Part shown: positions 1 to 6,935 of the stretch, in pieces
Layout of the letters: each line of letters begins with the position of its first letter
Numbering within the stretch: the first letter of the stretch is position 1
Origin: Lachnospiraceae bacterium UBA3863
Lineage (GTDB): Bacteria; Bacillota; Clostridia; Lachnospirales; Lachnospiraceae
DNA length: 10,605 bases
Direction: 5' to 3'
NCBI GenBank assembly: GCA_002392385.1
Contig: DGGX01000101.1
Span: forward strand, 3,721-14,325
Notes under the pieces: model-generated
Told to the model about the DNA's origin: nothing
The model's input: the letters and a program-made list of their open reading frames with translations, nothing else
The model's database searches: none
Position numbers and translations under genes: made by a program

Positions 1-789
1 GGCGCCATGTTCGGCGACAACCTGTCTTTCATCTCGGATACGACCATCGCGGCCACCAAGACCCAGGGCGTGGAGATGAAGGATAAATTCCGGGCCAATA
101 TCCAGGTGGCCCTGCCGGCCGCGGTGATCACCCTGGTCGTGCAGCTGGTCTACGCTTTCCTCAGCAAAGAGGCGGCCATCGGGGACCTTCCCTTCAACAT
201 CCTCCAGGCCGCGCCCTATTTCATCGTCCTGGCCCTGTCCCTGATCGGCGTCAATGTCTTCGCCGTACTGCTGACGGGCATCGTCCTCTTCATGATCGCG
301 GGGATCGCCACAGGCTCCCTGACCTATGCCACGGCCCTTTCCTCCATGGGCGGCGGCATATCTGGCATGTTCGAGACCATGATCGTGACCATCCTGGTGG
401 CCTCCATCGCCTCCCTCATGCGGGAAAACGGGGGATTTGCCGCTATTCTGGATTTCATCCGCAGGCGGGCCTCCGGCCGGCGCGGCGCCATGGCGGGCAT
501 CGCCTTCCTGACGGCCTTCATGGACATCGCCACCGCTAACAACACGGTGGCCATCGTCATCGCGGCCCCCATTGCCAAGGATATCAGCACGGAATACGGT
601 GTGGAGCCCCGGGTGACGGCTTCCCTCCTGGACACCTGCTCCTGCATCGCCCAGGGGATCATCCCCTACGGCGCCCAGCTCCTGATCGCGGCCGGCCTGG
701 CGGGCGTCACCAGTGTCTCCCTGATCCCTTTCCTGTTCTATCCCTTCCTGCTGGCGGTCTCCGTAGCCGTCTATATCCTCAAGGGCTGA
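1..789 (+). CDS. Na+/H+ antiporter, NhaC family (3' part, 5' end outside window)
   Basis: This is an integral membrane protein predicted to exchange Na+ for H+ across the cytoplasmic membrane. The frame is open from base 1 (Gly-Ala before the first Met at 7), so the gene begins upstream and the Met at 7 is internal. About 262 C-terminal residues are visible, whereas complete NhaC-family proteins are usually around 450. The first residues contain the family-typical run FGDNLSFISDTTIAATKTQG, followed by several hydrophobic segments. Further on there is a TANNTVAIVIAAPIAKDIS segment (about residues 178-196), then a segment rich in small and polar residues (DTCSCIAQGIIPYGAQLL) of the kind found in ion-translocating helices. 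The protein ends in a final hydrophobic helix. Family membership is well supported. Ion specificity (Na+, or another cation or organic acid) cannot be told from this part. No clear terminator follows the stop codon. Confidence 0.88.
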   Translation, partial: GAMFGDNLSFISDTTIAATKTQGVEMKDKFRANIQVALPAAVITLVVQLVYAFLSKEAAIGDLPFNILQAAPYFIVLALSLIGVNVFAVLLTGIVLFMIAGIATGSLTYATALSSMGGGISGMFETMIVTILVASIASLMRENGGFAAILDFIRRRASGRRGAMAGIAFLTAFMDIATANNTVAIVIAAPIAKDISTEYGVEPRVTASLLDTCSCIAQGIIPYGAQLLIAAGLAGVTSVSLIPFLFYPFLLAVSVAVYILKG

Positions 790-815
790 GGGAAGAAGGG
801 CACAAGAGCGGTCAT

Positions 816-844
816 TTGTCAGATGCGGACAGATGTGCTACAAT
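816..844 (+). promoter_or_regulatory. Sigma-A-type promoter for the ruvA operon
   Basis: The -35 box TTGTCA (816-821) and -10 box TACAAT (839-844) are separated by 17 nt. The -10 is preceded by TG at 836-837, which makes it an extended -10. Each box differs from consensus at one position. Transcription would start near 850-852, leaving a leader of about 65-70 nt before ruvA. No LexA-type GAACnnnnGTTC box is present in 790-917. The 11-nt string TGTGCTACAAT recurs in the promoter before secG. Confidence 0.8.
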
Positions 845-882
845 TATCGGCAACGCTGCACCATAAAGCGGCAGAGACCGGC

Positions 883-892
883 TGTGATCACA
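883..892. promoter_or_regulatory. 10-bp perfect palindrome in the ruvA leader
   Basis: TGTGATCACA is a perfect inverted repeat lying between the predicted transcription start and the ruvA ribosome binding site. CCG (878-880) and CGG (893-895) flank it and could extend pairing around a 2-nt bulge. It could be a protein-binding half-site pair or a small leader hairpin, but a palindrome of this size can occur by chance in a 128-nt gap. Confidence 0.25.
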
Positions 893-917
893 CGGACGGA
901 CAGGAAAGAGTATATTT

Positions 918-1547
918 ATGATCGCTTTTTTACATGGCAGACTGGCCAGAGTCGGTGACGACAGCGTCATCATCGACGTGGGAGGTGTGGGCTACGAGGT
1001 GAAGGTGTCCCTGGAGACACTGTCCCAGCTGGCCTCGGAAGGGACCGGCAGCGAGTGCACGCTTCACACCTATACCTATCTGAGAGAGGATCAGATCGCC
1101 CTGTACGGCTTCATGACAGCGGATGATCTCAATCTTTTCAAGCTTCTGATCACCGTCAGCGGCATCGGCCCCAAGGGAGGGCTGGCCCTGCTTTCCGCCT
1201 CGTCGGCGGACGAGCTGCGTTTTGCCATTCTGACGGGGGACGTGAAGTCCATCTCCAGAGCGCCCGGGATCGGGAAGAGGACGGCCGAGAGGCTGATCCT
1301 GGAGCTGCGGGACAAGCTGCAGAGAGCCATGGGAGCCCGTGTGGACGAGCTGCTGGCAGGCGGAGGCGTATCGGCCGGAGACCTGCAGGGCGGCGCGGAC
1401 AGCAGAGAAGAGAGCGATGCTTCGGATGCCGCGGATGCCCTGGTGGCCCTGGGCTATTCCCGTCAGGAGGCCATGCAGGCCGTCAAACAGACCGGCCTGA
1501 CAGAGGGTGTGGAGACGATTCTCCGGGAAGCTCTGAAATATCTGTAA
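918..1547 (+). CDS. ruvA: Holliday junction branch migration complex subunit RuvA
   Basis: RuvA binds four-way DNA junctions as a tetramer and loads the RuvB motor for branch migration during recombination and fork repair. At 209 residues it has the usual family length (about 200). The N-terminal OB-fold domain (residues 1-65) ends in LREDQIALYGF, whose E57 and D58 match the acidic pin of E. coli RuvA (E55, D56). Two helix-hairpin-helix motifs follow, SGIGPKG (81-87) and PGIGKRTAERL (116-126). After a linker (about 140-160) comes the C-terminal RuvB-contacting domain with DALVALGYSRQEA. The start is the ATG preceded by AGGAAAGAG (902-910). It is the first gene after the promoter at 816-844, and ruvB follows after 46 nt. 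ruvC is not adjacent in the visible upstream DNA. Confidence 0.97.
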   Translation: MIAFLHGRLARVGDDSVIIDVGGVGYEVKVSLETLSQLASEGTGSECTLHTYTYLREDQIALYGFMTADDLNLFKLLITVSGIGPKGGLALLSASSADELRFAILTGDVKSISRAPGIGKRTAERLILELRDKLQRAMGARVDELLAGGGVSAGDLQGGADSREESDASDAADALVALGYSRQEAMQAVKQTGLTEGVETILREALKYL

Positions 1548-1593
1548 GGATCGCCGCAGCAGTGCGTCCTTATAAGCGGAAACAGGTGCGTGT

Positions 1594-2616
1594 ATGGACA
1601 AACGCAGAATGATAGAGACCAATTATACGGAGGAGGACCGCGGGATCGAGGGATCCTTGAGGCCCCGCCTCATGGCGGACTATGTCGGCCAGGCCAAGAT
1701 CAAGGACCGGCTGGGCATTTCCATTGCCGCCGCCAAGGCGAGGAAAGAGCCCCTGGACCACATCCTCTTCTACGGGCCGCCCGGTCTGGGCAAGACGACC
1801 CTCTCCGGCATCATCGCCAATGAGATGGGGGTCAACATCAAGATCACCAGCGGGCCGGCCATAGAGAAGCCCGGCGAGATGGCGGCCATCCTCAACGGAC
1901 TCAAGGAGGGGGATATCCTCTTCGTGGACGAGATCCACCGGCTCAACAAGCAGGTGGAGGAGGTCCTGTACCCGGCCATGGAGGACTACGCCATCGATAT
2001 CCTGATCGGCAAGGGCGCAGCCGCCAAATCGATCCGGCTGGATCTGCCCAGGTTCACCCTCGTGGGAGCCACGACCAGGGCGGGCCTTCTGTCCGCGCCT
2101 CTCAGAGACCGTTTCGGAGAGATCCACCGCCTGGAGTTCTACACCCAGGAGGAGCTGAAGCAGATCATCCTGCGGTCGGCGGACAAGCTCAAGGTGGAGA
2201 CGGATCCGGAAGGGGCCATGGAGATGGCCAGACGGAGCCGGGGAACGCCCAGACTGGCCAACAGGATCCTCAAGCGGGTGCGGGATTTTGCCCAGGTCCG
2301 GTATGACGGTATCATTACCAAAGAGGTGGCGGATACGGCCCTGAACCTCATGGATGTGGACCGGATGGGACTGGACCGGGTGGACAGGGGCCTGCTCCTG
2401 ACCCTGATCCGCAATTTCGACGGCGGTCCCGCGGGACTGGAGACCCTGGCAGCCTCCATCGGCGAGGACCCGGGGACCCTGGAGGACCTGGTGGAGCCCT
2501 ATCTGCTGCAGAACGGTCTGCTCCAGAGAACGCCCAGAGGCAGGGTGGCGACCAGAGCGGCCTATGCCCATCTGGGGCTGGCGTACGCCGGCGCGGAAGT
2601 GTCTGAAGAGTTGTAA
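1594..2616 (+). CDS. ruvB: Holliday junction branch migration DNA helicase RuvB
   Basis: RuvB is the AAA+ ATPase ring that pumps duplex DNA through the RuvA-bound junction. Its 340 residues match the usual family length. Visible motifs are Walker [10 protein letters not shown] (61-69), Walker B DEIH (112-115), sensor 1 GATTRAG (158-164), the arginine-finger region LRDRFG (170-175) and sensor 2 SRGTPR (215-220). A C-terminal winged helix follows with LQRTPRGR (310-317). The N-terminus (MDKRRMIET...[12 protein letters not shown]) has the expected family form, which favours the ATG at 1594 over the in-frame ATG at 1609. Its ribosome binding site is only moderate (AGGTG, 1584-1588). All catalytic residues are present, so it should be active. 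It sits 46 nt after ruvA and 32 nt before zapA, consistent with co-transcription. Confidence 0.98.
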   Translation: MDKRRMIETNYTEEDRGIEGSLRPRLMADYVGQAKIKDRLGISIAAAKARKEPLDHILFYGPPGLGKTTLSGIIANEMGVNIKITSGPAIEKPGEMAAILNGLKEGDILFVDEIHRLNKQVEEVLYPAMEDYAIDILIGKGAAAKSIRLDLPRFTLVGATTRAGLLSAPLRDRFGEIHRLEFYTQEELKQIILRSADKLKVETDPEGAMEMARRSRGTPRLANRILKRVRDFAQVRYDGIITKEVADTALNLMDVDRMGLDRVDRGLLLTLIRNFDGGPAGLETLAASIGEDPGTLEDLVEPYLLQNGLLQRTPRGRVATRAAYAHLGLAYAGAEVSEEL

Positions 2617-2634
2617 ACGTCAGCTTATACGGAC

Positions 2635-2640
2635 GGAGGG
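2635..2640 (+). promoter_or_regulatory. Ribosome binding site of zapA
   Basis: GGAGGG lies 8 nt before the ATG at 2649, a good spacing. An earlier ATG at 2641 touches this site directly and is followed at once by TAA, so it is not a usable start. The site therefore fixes zapA at 2649. Confidence 0.7.
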
Positions 2641-2648
2641 ATGTAAAG

Positions 2649-2972
2649 ATGGCACAGAAGACAGACGCACAGGTCACCATCGACGGAAGGACCTATACGC
2701 TCAGCGGTTATGAGAGCGAAGCGTATCTGCAGGAGATCGCCGCCTACCTCAACCGGAAGATCGCGGAGCTGAAGGCCGAGAAGGACTATCAGAAGATACC
2801 GCTGGACATGCGCAGCGTCCTGCTGCAGCTGACAATTTCCGACGACTGCCACAAGGCCCGCAGGGAGGTGGAGAGACTGCGGGTCCTCTGTGAGGAGAGA
2901 GCCGGAGAGATCGCCGATCTTAAGCATGAGATCGTAGCGCTCCAGATGAAAATGGAAGCGCAGGGAGAATAA
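2649..2972 (+). CDS. zapA: Cell division protein ZapA
   Basis: This small 107-residue cytoplasmic protein is of the ZapA family, which binds FtsZ and promotes bundling and cross-linking of protofilaments at the division site. The N-terminal half (about residues 7-60) has the family pattern: a beta hairpin (VTIDGRTYTLSG), then YLQEIAAYLNRKI and a helix ending LQLTISDDCHKAR. The C-terminal half (about 66-103) is charged and heptad-like (EVERLRVLCEERAGEIADLK), as expected for the dimerising coiled coil. Length matches Bacillota ZapA proteins (about 85-130). It follows ruvB by 32 nt and precedes the U32 gene by 4 nt. The pairing with SEDS and PBP genes downstream fits a role at the septum. Sequence conservation in this family is low, so the assignment rests on pattern, length and context. 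Confidence 0.85.
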   Translation: MAQKTDAQVTIDGRTYTLSGYESEAYLQEIAAYLNRKIAELKAEKDYQKIPLDMRSVLLQLTISDDCHKARREVERLRVLCEERAGEIADLKHEIVALQMKMEAQGE

Positions 2973-2976
2973 TACT

Positions 2977-5382
2977 ATGCCGTCAGGCAATGAAAGATCA
3001 GGGGGGAGACACTTGGTCCGTTCCGGAAAGGGAAGGGATCAGGTGTCTCTGTGTGCTCCGGAGCTTCTGGCTCCGGCGGGCAGCAGGGAGGCCTTCCTCG
3101 GCGCGCTCAGAGCGGGCGCGGACGCCTTCTATCTGGCCGGGCAGCGGTTCGGCGCCCGTGCCTATGCACAGAATTTTACAGAGGAGGAGATCCGGCAGTC
3201 TCTTGAAGAGGCCCACCTTGTGGGACGCAGGATCTACCTGACCGCCAACGTGCTCACACGGCCGGAGGAGCTGGAGGAGACGGCGGCATTTGTGGACAGA
3301 CTGGCCGAGGCCGGTCTGGACGGCGTGATCGTACAGGACCTGGGCGTCCTCAGGACCCTGCACAGGGCCTGTCCCGGTCTGCCCCTGCATGCCAGCACCC
3401 AGATGTCCGTGACCGGCCCGGAGGCTGCGCGGCTCCTGCGGGAGCTGGGCGTCACCAGGGTGGTGCCCGCCAGGGAGCTGACCCTGGAAGAGGTGATCGC
3501 CCTGAGGCAGGAGAGCGGCATGGAGGTGGAGACCTTCATCCACGGCGCCATGTGCTACGGCTATTCGGGGCGCTGTCTCTTCTCCAGCTTCCTGGGAGGC
3601 AGGAGCGGCAACCGCGGGAGATGTGCGGGGACCTGCCGTCTTCCCTTCCGCATCCTCAACGCGGAGGGGGAGGACGCTCTCCGCAGACAGGGGGAGAGCT
3701 ACCCCCTGTCCATGAAGGACATGTGCGCCCTGCCCATCCTGCCCCAGCTCATAGAGGCCGGCATCGATTCCTTCAAGATCGAGGGCCGGATGAAGCGGCC
3801 GGAATACGCGGCGGGGGTCACGGCCCTCTACAGAAAATATATCGACCTCTACATGAAGCTGCGGCGGGAGGGCCGTCCGGAGGCCTGGAAGGTGTCTCCG
3901 GAGGACCTGCGGGAGCTGAATTCCCTTTATATCCGCACGGAGCGCTGCGAGGGCTATTACCGGGCAGGAGCGGGCTACGCCCCCGTGACATTGTCCCAGC
4001 CCGGCTACGCGGGGACGGAGGAGGCGCTGCTGGATAAGATCCGGCGCCGCTACCTGACGCCGGAGGAGACACCGGCCTGGGCCGGGAGGAAGATCACCGG
4101 CACCGTCATCCTGCTCAAGGGACAGCCCGCCAGACTCATGGCAGAGACAGACGACGACAGAGGTCCTCAGGGCTCCGCGGAGGCCGAGGGCGATACGGTG
4201 CAGGCGGCCAGAAGCCGCCCGCTCACAGAGGAAGAGGTCCGCAGACGGATCTGCCGGACAGGCGATACGGCCTTTGCGTTCACGGACCTGCAGATCATCA
4301 TGGATGAGGATATCTTCCTCCCCGTGAGCAGGCTGCAGGAGCTGCGGAGACAGGCCCTGGAGGCCCTGCGGGCGGACATTCTCGCCCACTGGACACGGGC
4401 GGACCAGAGCCGGCCGGCCGCGGACCAGGCAGAAATAGATCAGGCACCCGCCACAGAGAACAGCCTCGGAACGGCCGCCGACACGGCTGCAGATCGCAGG
4501 TCCGGTGCGGCTCCTGGTGCGGCCGAAGAGGTCCCCGGCGGGGACAGGCCGCGTCTTCTGGCCCGGGTGCTGACAGCCGACCAGTTCGCGGCTGCCGCCC
4601 GGTCGGATGCGGACGGGATCATACTGGACAGAATGCTGCCGGAGGCGGCCACGGCATCCTGCGGGACGCCTCTTTATATGGCGCTGCCGCCGGTCTACCG
4701 GCTCTGTGACAGGCAGCATATCCTGGACCTGATCGGAGAATCCCAGAGGCGGGGCTTCCGCGGGATCCTGGTCATGACGGCCGAGGAACTGGCCCTGGTG
4801 GGCGACAGCGCTTATGCGGGGGAGATCCTCTGCGGGGATTCTCTGTACGCCTGGAATGAGGAGAGCGCGGCCTTCCTCCTGGAACACAGCAATACCCTTG
4901 TCCTGCCCGAGGAGGCGGGAGAGTCCACCCTGCGCCGGATCACGTCCACGCTCCCCGCGGAGAGGGTCGCCAGACTGGTCTACGGCCGGGTGCCGCTCAT
5001 GGTGACGGCCGGCTGCGTCAGGCGGACCGCCGGCGCCTGTGCGGGCAAGGTGCCCGGAAGGACATGGCCAGCGGACAGAGAGATCCGGGAGGATTCCTTC
5101 TGGGAGCTGGAGGACAGACGGGGCGTTCATTTCCCTGTCCGTCTCTGCTGCCGGGAGTGTGCCAACGTGATCTATAACAGCGTACCCATATCCCTGCACG
5201 GCCAGCTGGGCGACGCAGGGCCCGCACAGGCCGGGACATGGCTCTGTGCTTTTACCACCGAGACGGGGGAGGAGACAGGAGAGATCCTGCGTTATTACCG
5301 GTCACCCGCCGAGGCGCCGCTTCCCGACAGGATCCGGCAGGGAGAGTATACGACCGGTCATCATCGGAAAGGTGCACTGTGA
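2977..5382 (+). CDS. U32 family protein with DUF3656-type central region (RlhA/TrhP-like, probable Fe-S RNA hydroxylase)
   Basis: Annotated as peptidases, many U32 proteins are RNA or quinone hydroxylation enzymes (E. coli RlhA on 23S rRNA, TrhP on tRNA, UbiU/UbiV). At 801 residues this is longer than E. coli RlhA (about 650). Order: U32 barrel (about 28-330) starting PELLAPAGS; the U32 signature ETFIHGAMCYGYSGRC (185-200); a DUF3656-like segment (about 370-460); a hydrophilic Ala/Asp-rich linker (about 465-525); and a C-terminal repeat-like domain. C193, C200, C216 and C250 have spacing like the UbiU iron-sulfur ligands. A second set, C680, C688, C725 and C728, lies near the end, the last three inside or before FPVRLCCREC. 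Start: ATG with AGGGAG (2962-2967), 4 nt after zapA. TTG 3013 and GTG 3043 are in-frame alternatives, since family members often begin just before PELLAPAGS. The substrate is unknown, and protease activity is less likely. Confidence 0.85.
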   Translation: MPSGNERSGGRHLVRSGKGRDQVSLCAPELLAPAGSREAFLGALRAGADAFYLAGQRFGARAYAQNFTEEEIRQSLEEAHLVGRRIYLTANVLTRPEELEETAAFVDRLAEAGLDGVIVQDLGVLRTLHRACPGLPLHASTQMSVTGPEAARLLRELGVTRVVPARELTLEEVIALRQESGMEVETFIHGAMCYGYSGRCLFSSFLGGRSGNRGRCAGTCRLPFRILNAEGEDALRRQGESYPLSMKDMCALPILPQLIEAGIDSFKIEGRMKRPEYAAGVTALYRKYIDLYMKLRREGRPEAWKVSPEDLRELNSLYIRTERCEGYYRAGAGYAPVTLSQPGYAGTEEALLDKIRRRYLTPEETPAWAGRKITGTVILLKGQPARLMAETDDDRGPQGSAEAEGDTVQAARSRPLTEEEVRRRICRTGDTAFAFTDLQIIMDEDIFLPVSRLQELRRQALEALRADILAHWTRADQSRPAADQAEIDQAPATENSLGTAADTAADRRSGAAPGAAEEVPGGDRPRLLARVLTADQFAAAARSDADGIILDRMLPEAATASCGTPLYMALPPVYRLCDRQHILDLIGESQRRGFRGILVMTAEELALVGDSAYAGEILCGDSLYAWNEESAAFLLEHSNTLVLPEEAGESTLRRITSTLPAERVARLVYGRVPLMVTAGCVRRTAGACAGKVPGRTWPADREIREDSFWELEDRRGVHFPVRLCCRECANVIYNSVPISLHGQLGDAGPAQAGTWLCAFTTETGEETGEILRYYRSPAEAPLPDRIRQGEYTTGHHRKGAL
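5368..5374 (+). promoter_or_regulatory. Ribosome binding site deciding the SEDS gene start
   Basis: AAAGGTG lies 7 nt before the ATG at 5382, inside the end of the U32 gene. The frame is open back to 5238, but this site and the TGATG stop-start junction favour 5382. Confidence 0.55.
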
Positions 5383-6935
5383 TGCATGCTTATGCGGCTT
5401 CATATTCCCGCTATATCATAGCCATATCGCTGGCAGTCTACGCGGCGGCAGCGCTTTTTCGCGTGTTCGTGCGGAGAAGGCCGGCCCGGGCGGTGCCCGA
5501 GGCGGTGGAGAGGCTCATGATCCCCTGGATCACACTCAACGGCTATCTCACCATCGGCCTGCTCCAGGGTGAGCTGCCGGTCATGTTCCTCTTCTGGTCG
5601 CTGCAGACCGTGCTGCTGCAGCTCTACATCAGCCTCTACCGCCACAGCTTCCCGGATTCGGACGGGCAGATCCTCCTGCACGCCGTCCTGCTCCTGAGCG
5701 TGGGCCTGATGATGATCGCCCGGATTGACATCCGGTCGGCCGTCAAGCAGGCTGGGATCGCGGCGGCCGGACTTTTCATCGTTTTCCTGCTCGTACAGGT
5801 ACGGACCAGGCTCTACGCCATGAGAAGCGTGCCCTTTGTCTGGGGCGCTCTGGGGATCCTGCTGCTGGGGACGGTCCTGATCCTGGGATCGGATATCCTG
5901 GGGGCCAGACTGAGCTATGAGATCGCGGGCATGTCCTTCCAGCCCTCGGAATTCGTGAAGATCCTCTATCCGGTCTTTCTGGCGGGCGCCCTGGGCAGCG
6001 CGGACCTCAAGGGCTGGAAGATCCTGGCCTGCGCGGCGGCCGCGGCCGTTCATGTGGGCCTGTTGATACTCAGCACGGACCTGGGCGGCGCCCTGATCTA
6101 TTACATGGTCTTCCTCCTGGTCCTCTATCTGGCCACGGGCAAGGGTCGCTATGTCCTTGTGGGCCTGGGGGCGGGGGCGGCCGGAGCCGCGATCTGTTTC
6201 TTCCTCTTCGAGCATATCCGGATCCGGGTGCAGATCTTCCTGGATCCCTTCGCCTATATCGACGGCAGCGGCTACCAGATCGTGCAGTCCCTGTTCGCCA
6301 TCAGCTTCGGCGGCCTGTGGGGTGCGGGCCTGGCCCAGGGAGCCCCGCAGAAGATCCCCTTTGTCATGATGGACTTCATCTTCGCGGCCATCACGGAGGA
6401 GATGGGACTGATCGCGGCCGGCTGCGTGCTGGCTGTGTGCCTCCTTCTCTTCCTGGAACTGGTGCTTCTGTCCGGAGAGTCGGTGGAGTATTATCAGGAC
6501 CGTTTCCTGGAGCTCTTCCTCTTCGGTACGGGGATCACCTTTATATTCCAGACCTTCCTGACGGTGGGCGGAGAGACCCGCTTCATACCCCTTACCGGGG
6601 TCACCCTGCCTCTGGTCAGCTACGGCGGGAGCAGTGTGCTTGCCACCATCCTGCTGCTGGGGATCGCCGACGCCGGTGCCATGCTGATCGGGGAGAGGAG
6701 ACGACATTTCCTGGCCCGGTACGCGGAGGAATCCGCCCGTCCGGTCTATGAGGAGATGCCCGGCCGGGAGGAAAGACTGAGAAGAGACAGGCGTTACCAG
6801 CGCCAGCCGGCCCAGCAGCCCCGGCAGCCCCAGCAAAGACCGGCACGGCGCCAGCCGGACGTGGTCTTCGAGGATCCGGGGGCTTATGACCTGGACCGCG
6901 CGGGCAGTGATTTCAGAAAGTACATGGATCTATGA
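5382..6935 (+). CDS. FtsW/RodA/SpoVE-family (SEDS) peptidoglycan glycosyltransferase
   Basis: SEDS proteins polymerise glycan strands from lipid II in the membrane and work with a class B PBP. The 517-residue protein has about 11-12 hydrophobic segments, with two or more extra ones at the N-terminus (about 11-30, 46-62, 66-86) before the SEDS core. Family motifs: FQPSEFVKI (186-194), TDLGGALIYY (232-241, containing the conserved Asp233), SGYQIVQSLFAISFGGLWGAG (296-316), DFIFAAITEE (331-340) and TGVTLPLVSYGGSS (405-418). The run before DFIF is KIPFVMM instead of the common IPEAxT. The cytoplasmic tail (about 438-517) is rich in Arg, Gln and Pro. The start overlaps the U32 stop by one base (TGATG) and the gene overlaps the PBP gene by 4 nt, implying translational coupling. 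Whether it serves division (FtsW), elongation (RodA) or sporulation (SpoVE) cannot be decided. ZapA in the operon favours division. Confidence 0.93.
   Translation: MHAYAASYSRYIIAISLAVYAAAALFRVFVRRRPARAVPEAVERLMIPWITLNGYLTIGLLQGELPVMFLFWSLQTVLLQLYISLYRHSFPDSDGQILLHAVLLLSVGLMMIARIDIRSAVKQAGIAAAGLFIVFLLVQVRTRLYAMRSVPFVWGALGILLLGTVLILGSDILGARLSYEIAGMSFQPSEFVKILYPVFLAGALGSADLKGWKILACAAAAAVHVGLLILSTDLGGALIYYMVFLLVLYLATGKGRYVLVGLGAGAAGAAICFFLFEHIRIRVQIFLDPFAYIDGSGYQIVQSLFAISFGGLWGAGLAQGAPQKIPFVMMDFIFAAITEEMGLIAAGCVLAVCLLLFLELVLLSGESVEYYQDRFLELFLFGTGITFIFQTFLTVGGETRFIPLTGVTLPLVSYGGSSVLATILLLGIADAGAMLIGERRRHFLARYAEESARPVYEEMPGREERLRRDRRYQRQPAQQPRQPQQRPARRQPDVVFEDPGAYDLDRAGSDFRKYMDL

Noticed and set aside
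1548..1569. Possible hairpin between ruvA and ruvB (CGCA/TGCG with outer GGA/TCC)
   Set aside because: Only a 4-bp core with a one-sided bulge and no T-tract, so it is not a terminator and not a convincing regulatory element.
1570..2571. 333-codon minus-strand frame opposite ruvB
   Set aside because: RuvB on the + strand is complete with all AAA+ motifs. The antisense frame is a by-product of base composition.
2641..2646. ATGTAA start-stop unit just before zapA
   Set aside because: It touches the GGAGGG site with no spacing, so ribosomes would choose the ATG at 2649 instead. Most likely chance.
2998..5199. 733-codon open frame on the minus strand opposite the U32 gene
   Set aside because: It is a shadow of the + strand gene. 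The codon structure of GC-rich DNA removes stops on the opposite strand, and the translation shows no family motif, while the + frame has clear U32 signatures.
5238..5381. N-terminal extension of the SEDS frame back to an upstream ATG
   Set aside because: The added 48 residues are polar and unlike the family, lie wholly inside the U32 gene, and the ATG at 5382 has its own ribosome binding site and a TGATG junction.
5400..6836. 478-codon minus-strand frame opposite the SEDS gene
   Set aside because: Its translation is a polar Asp/Gln/His-rich string with no recognisable motif, mirroring hydrophobic codons of the membrane protein on the + strand.
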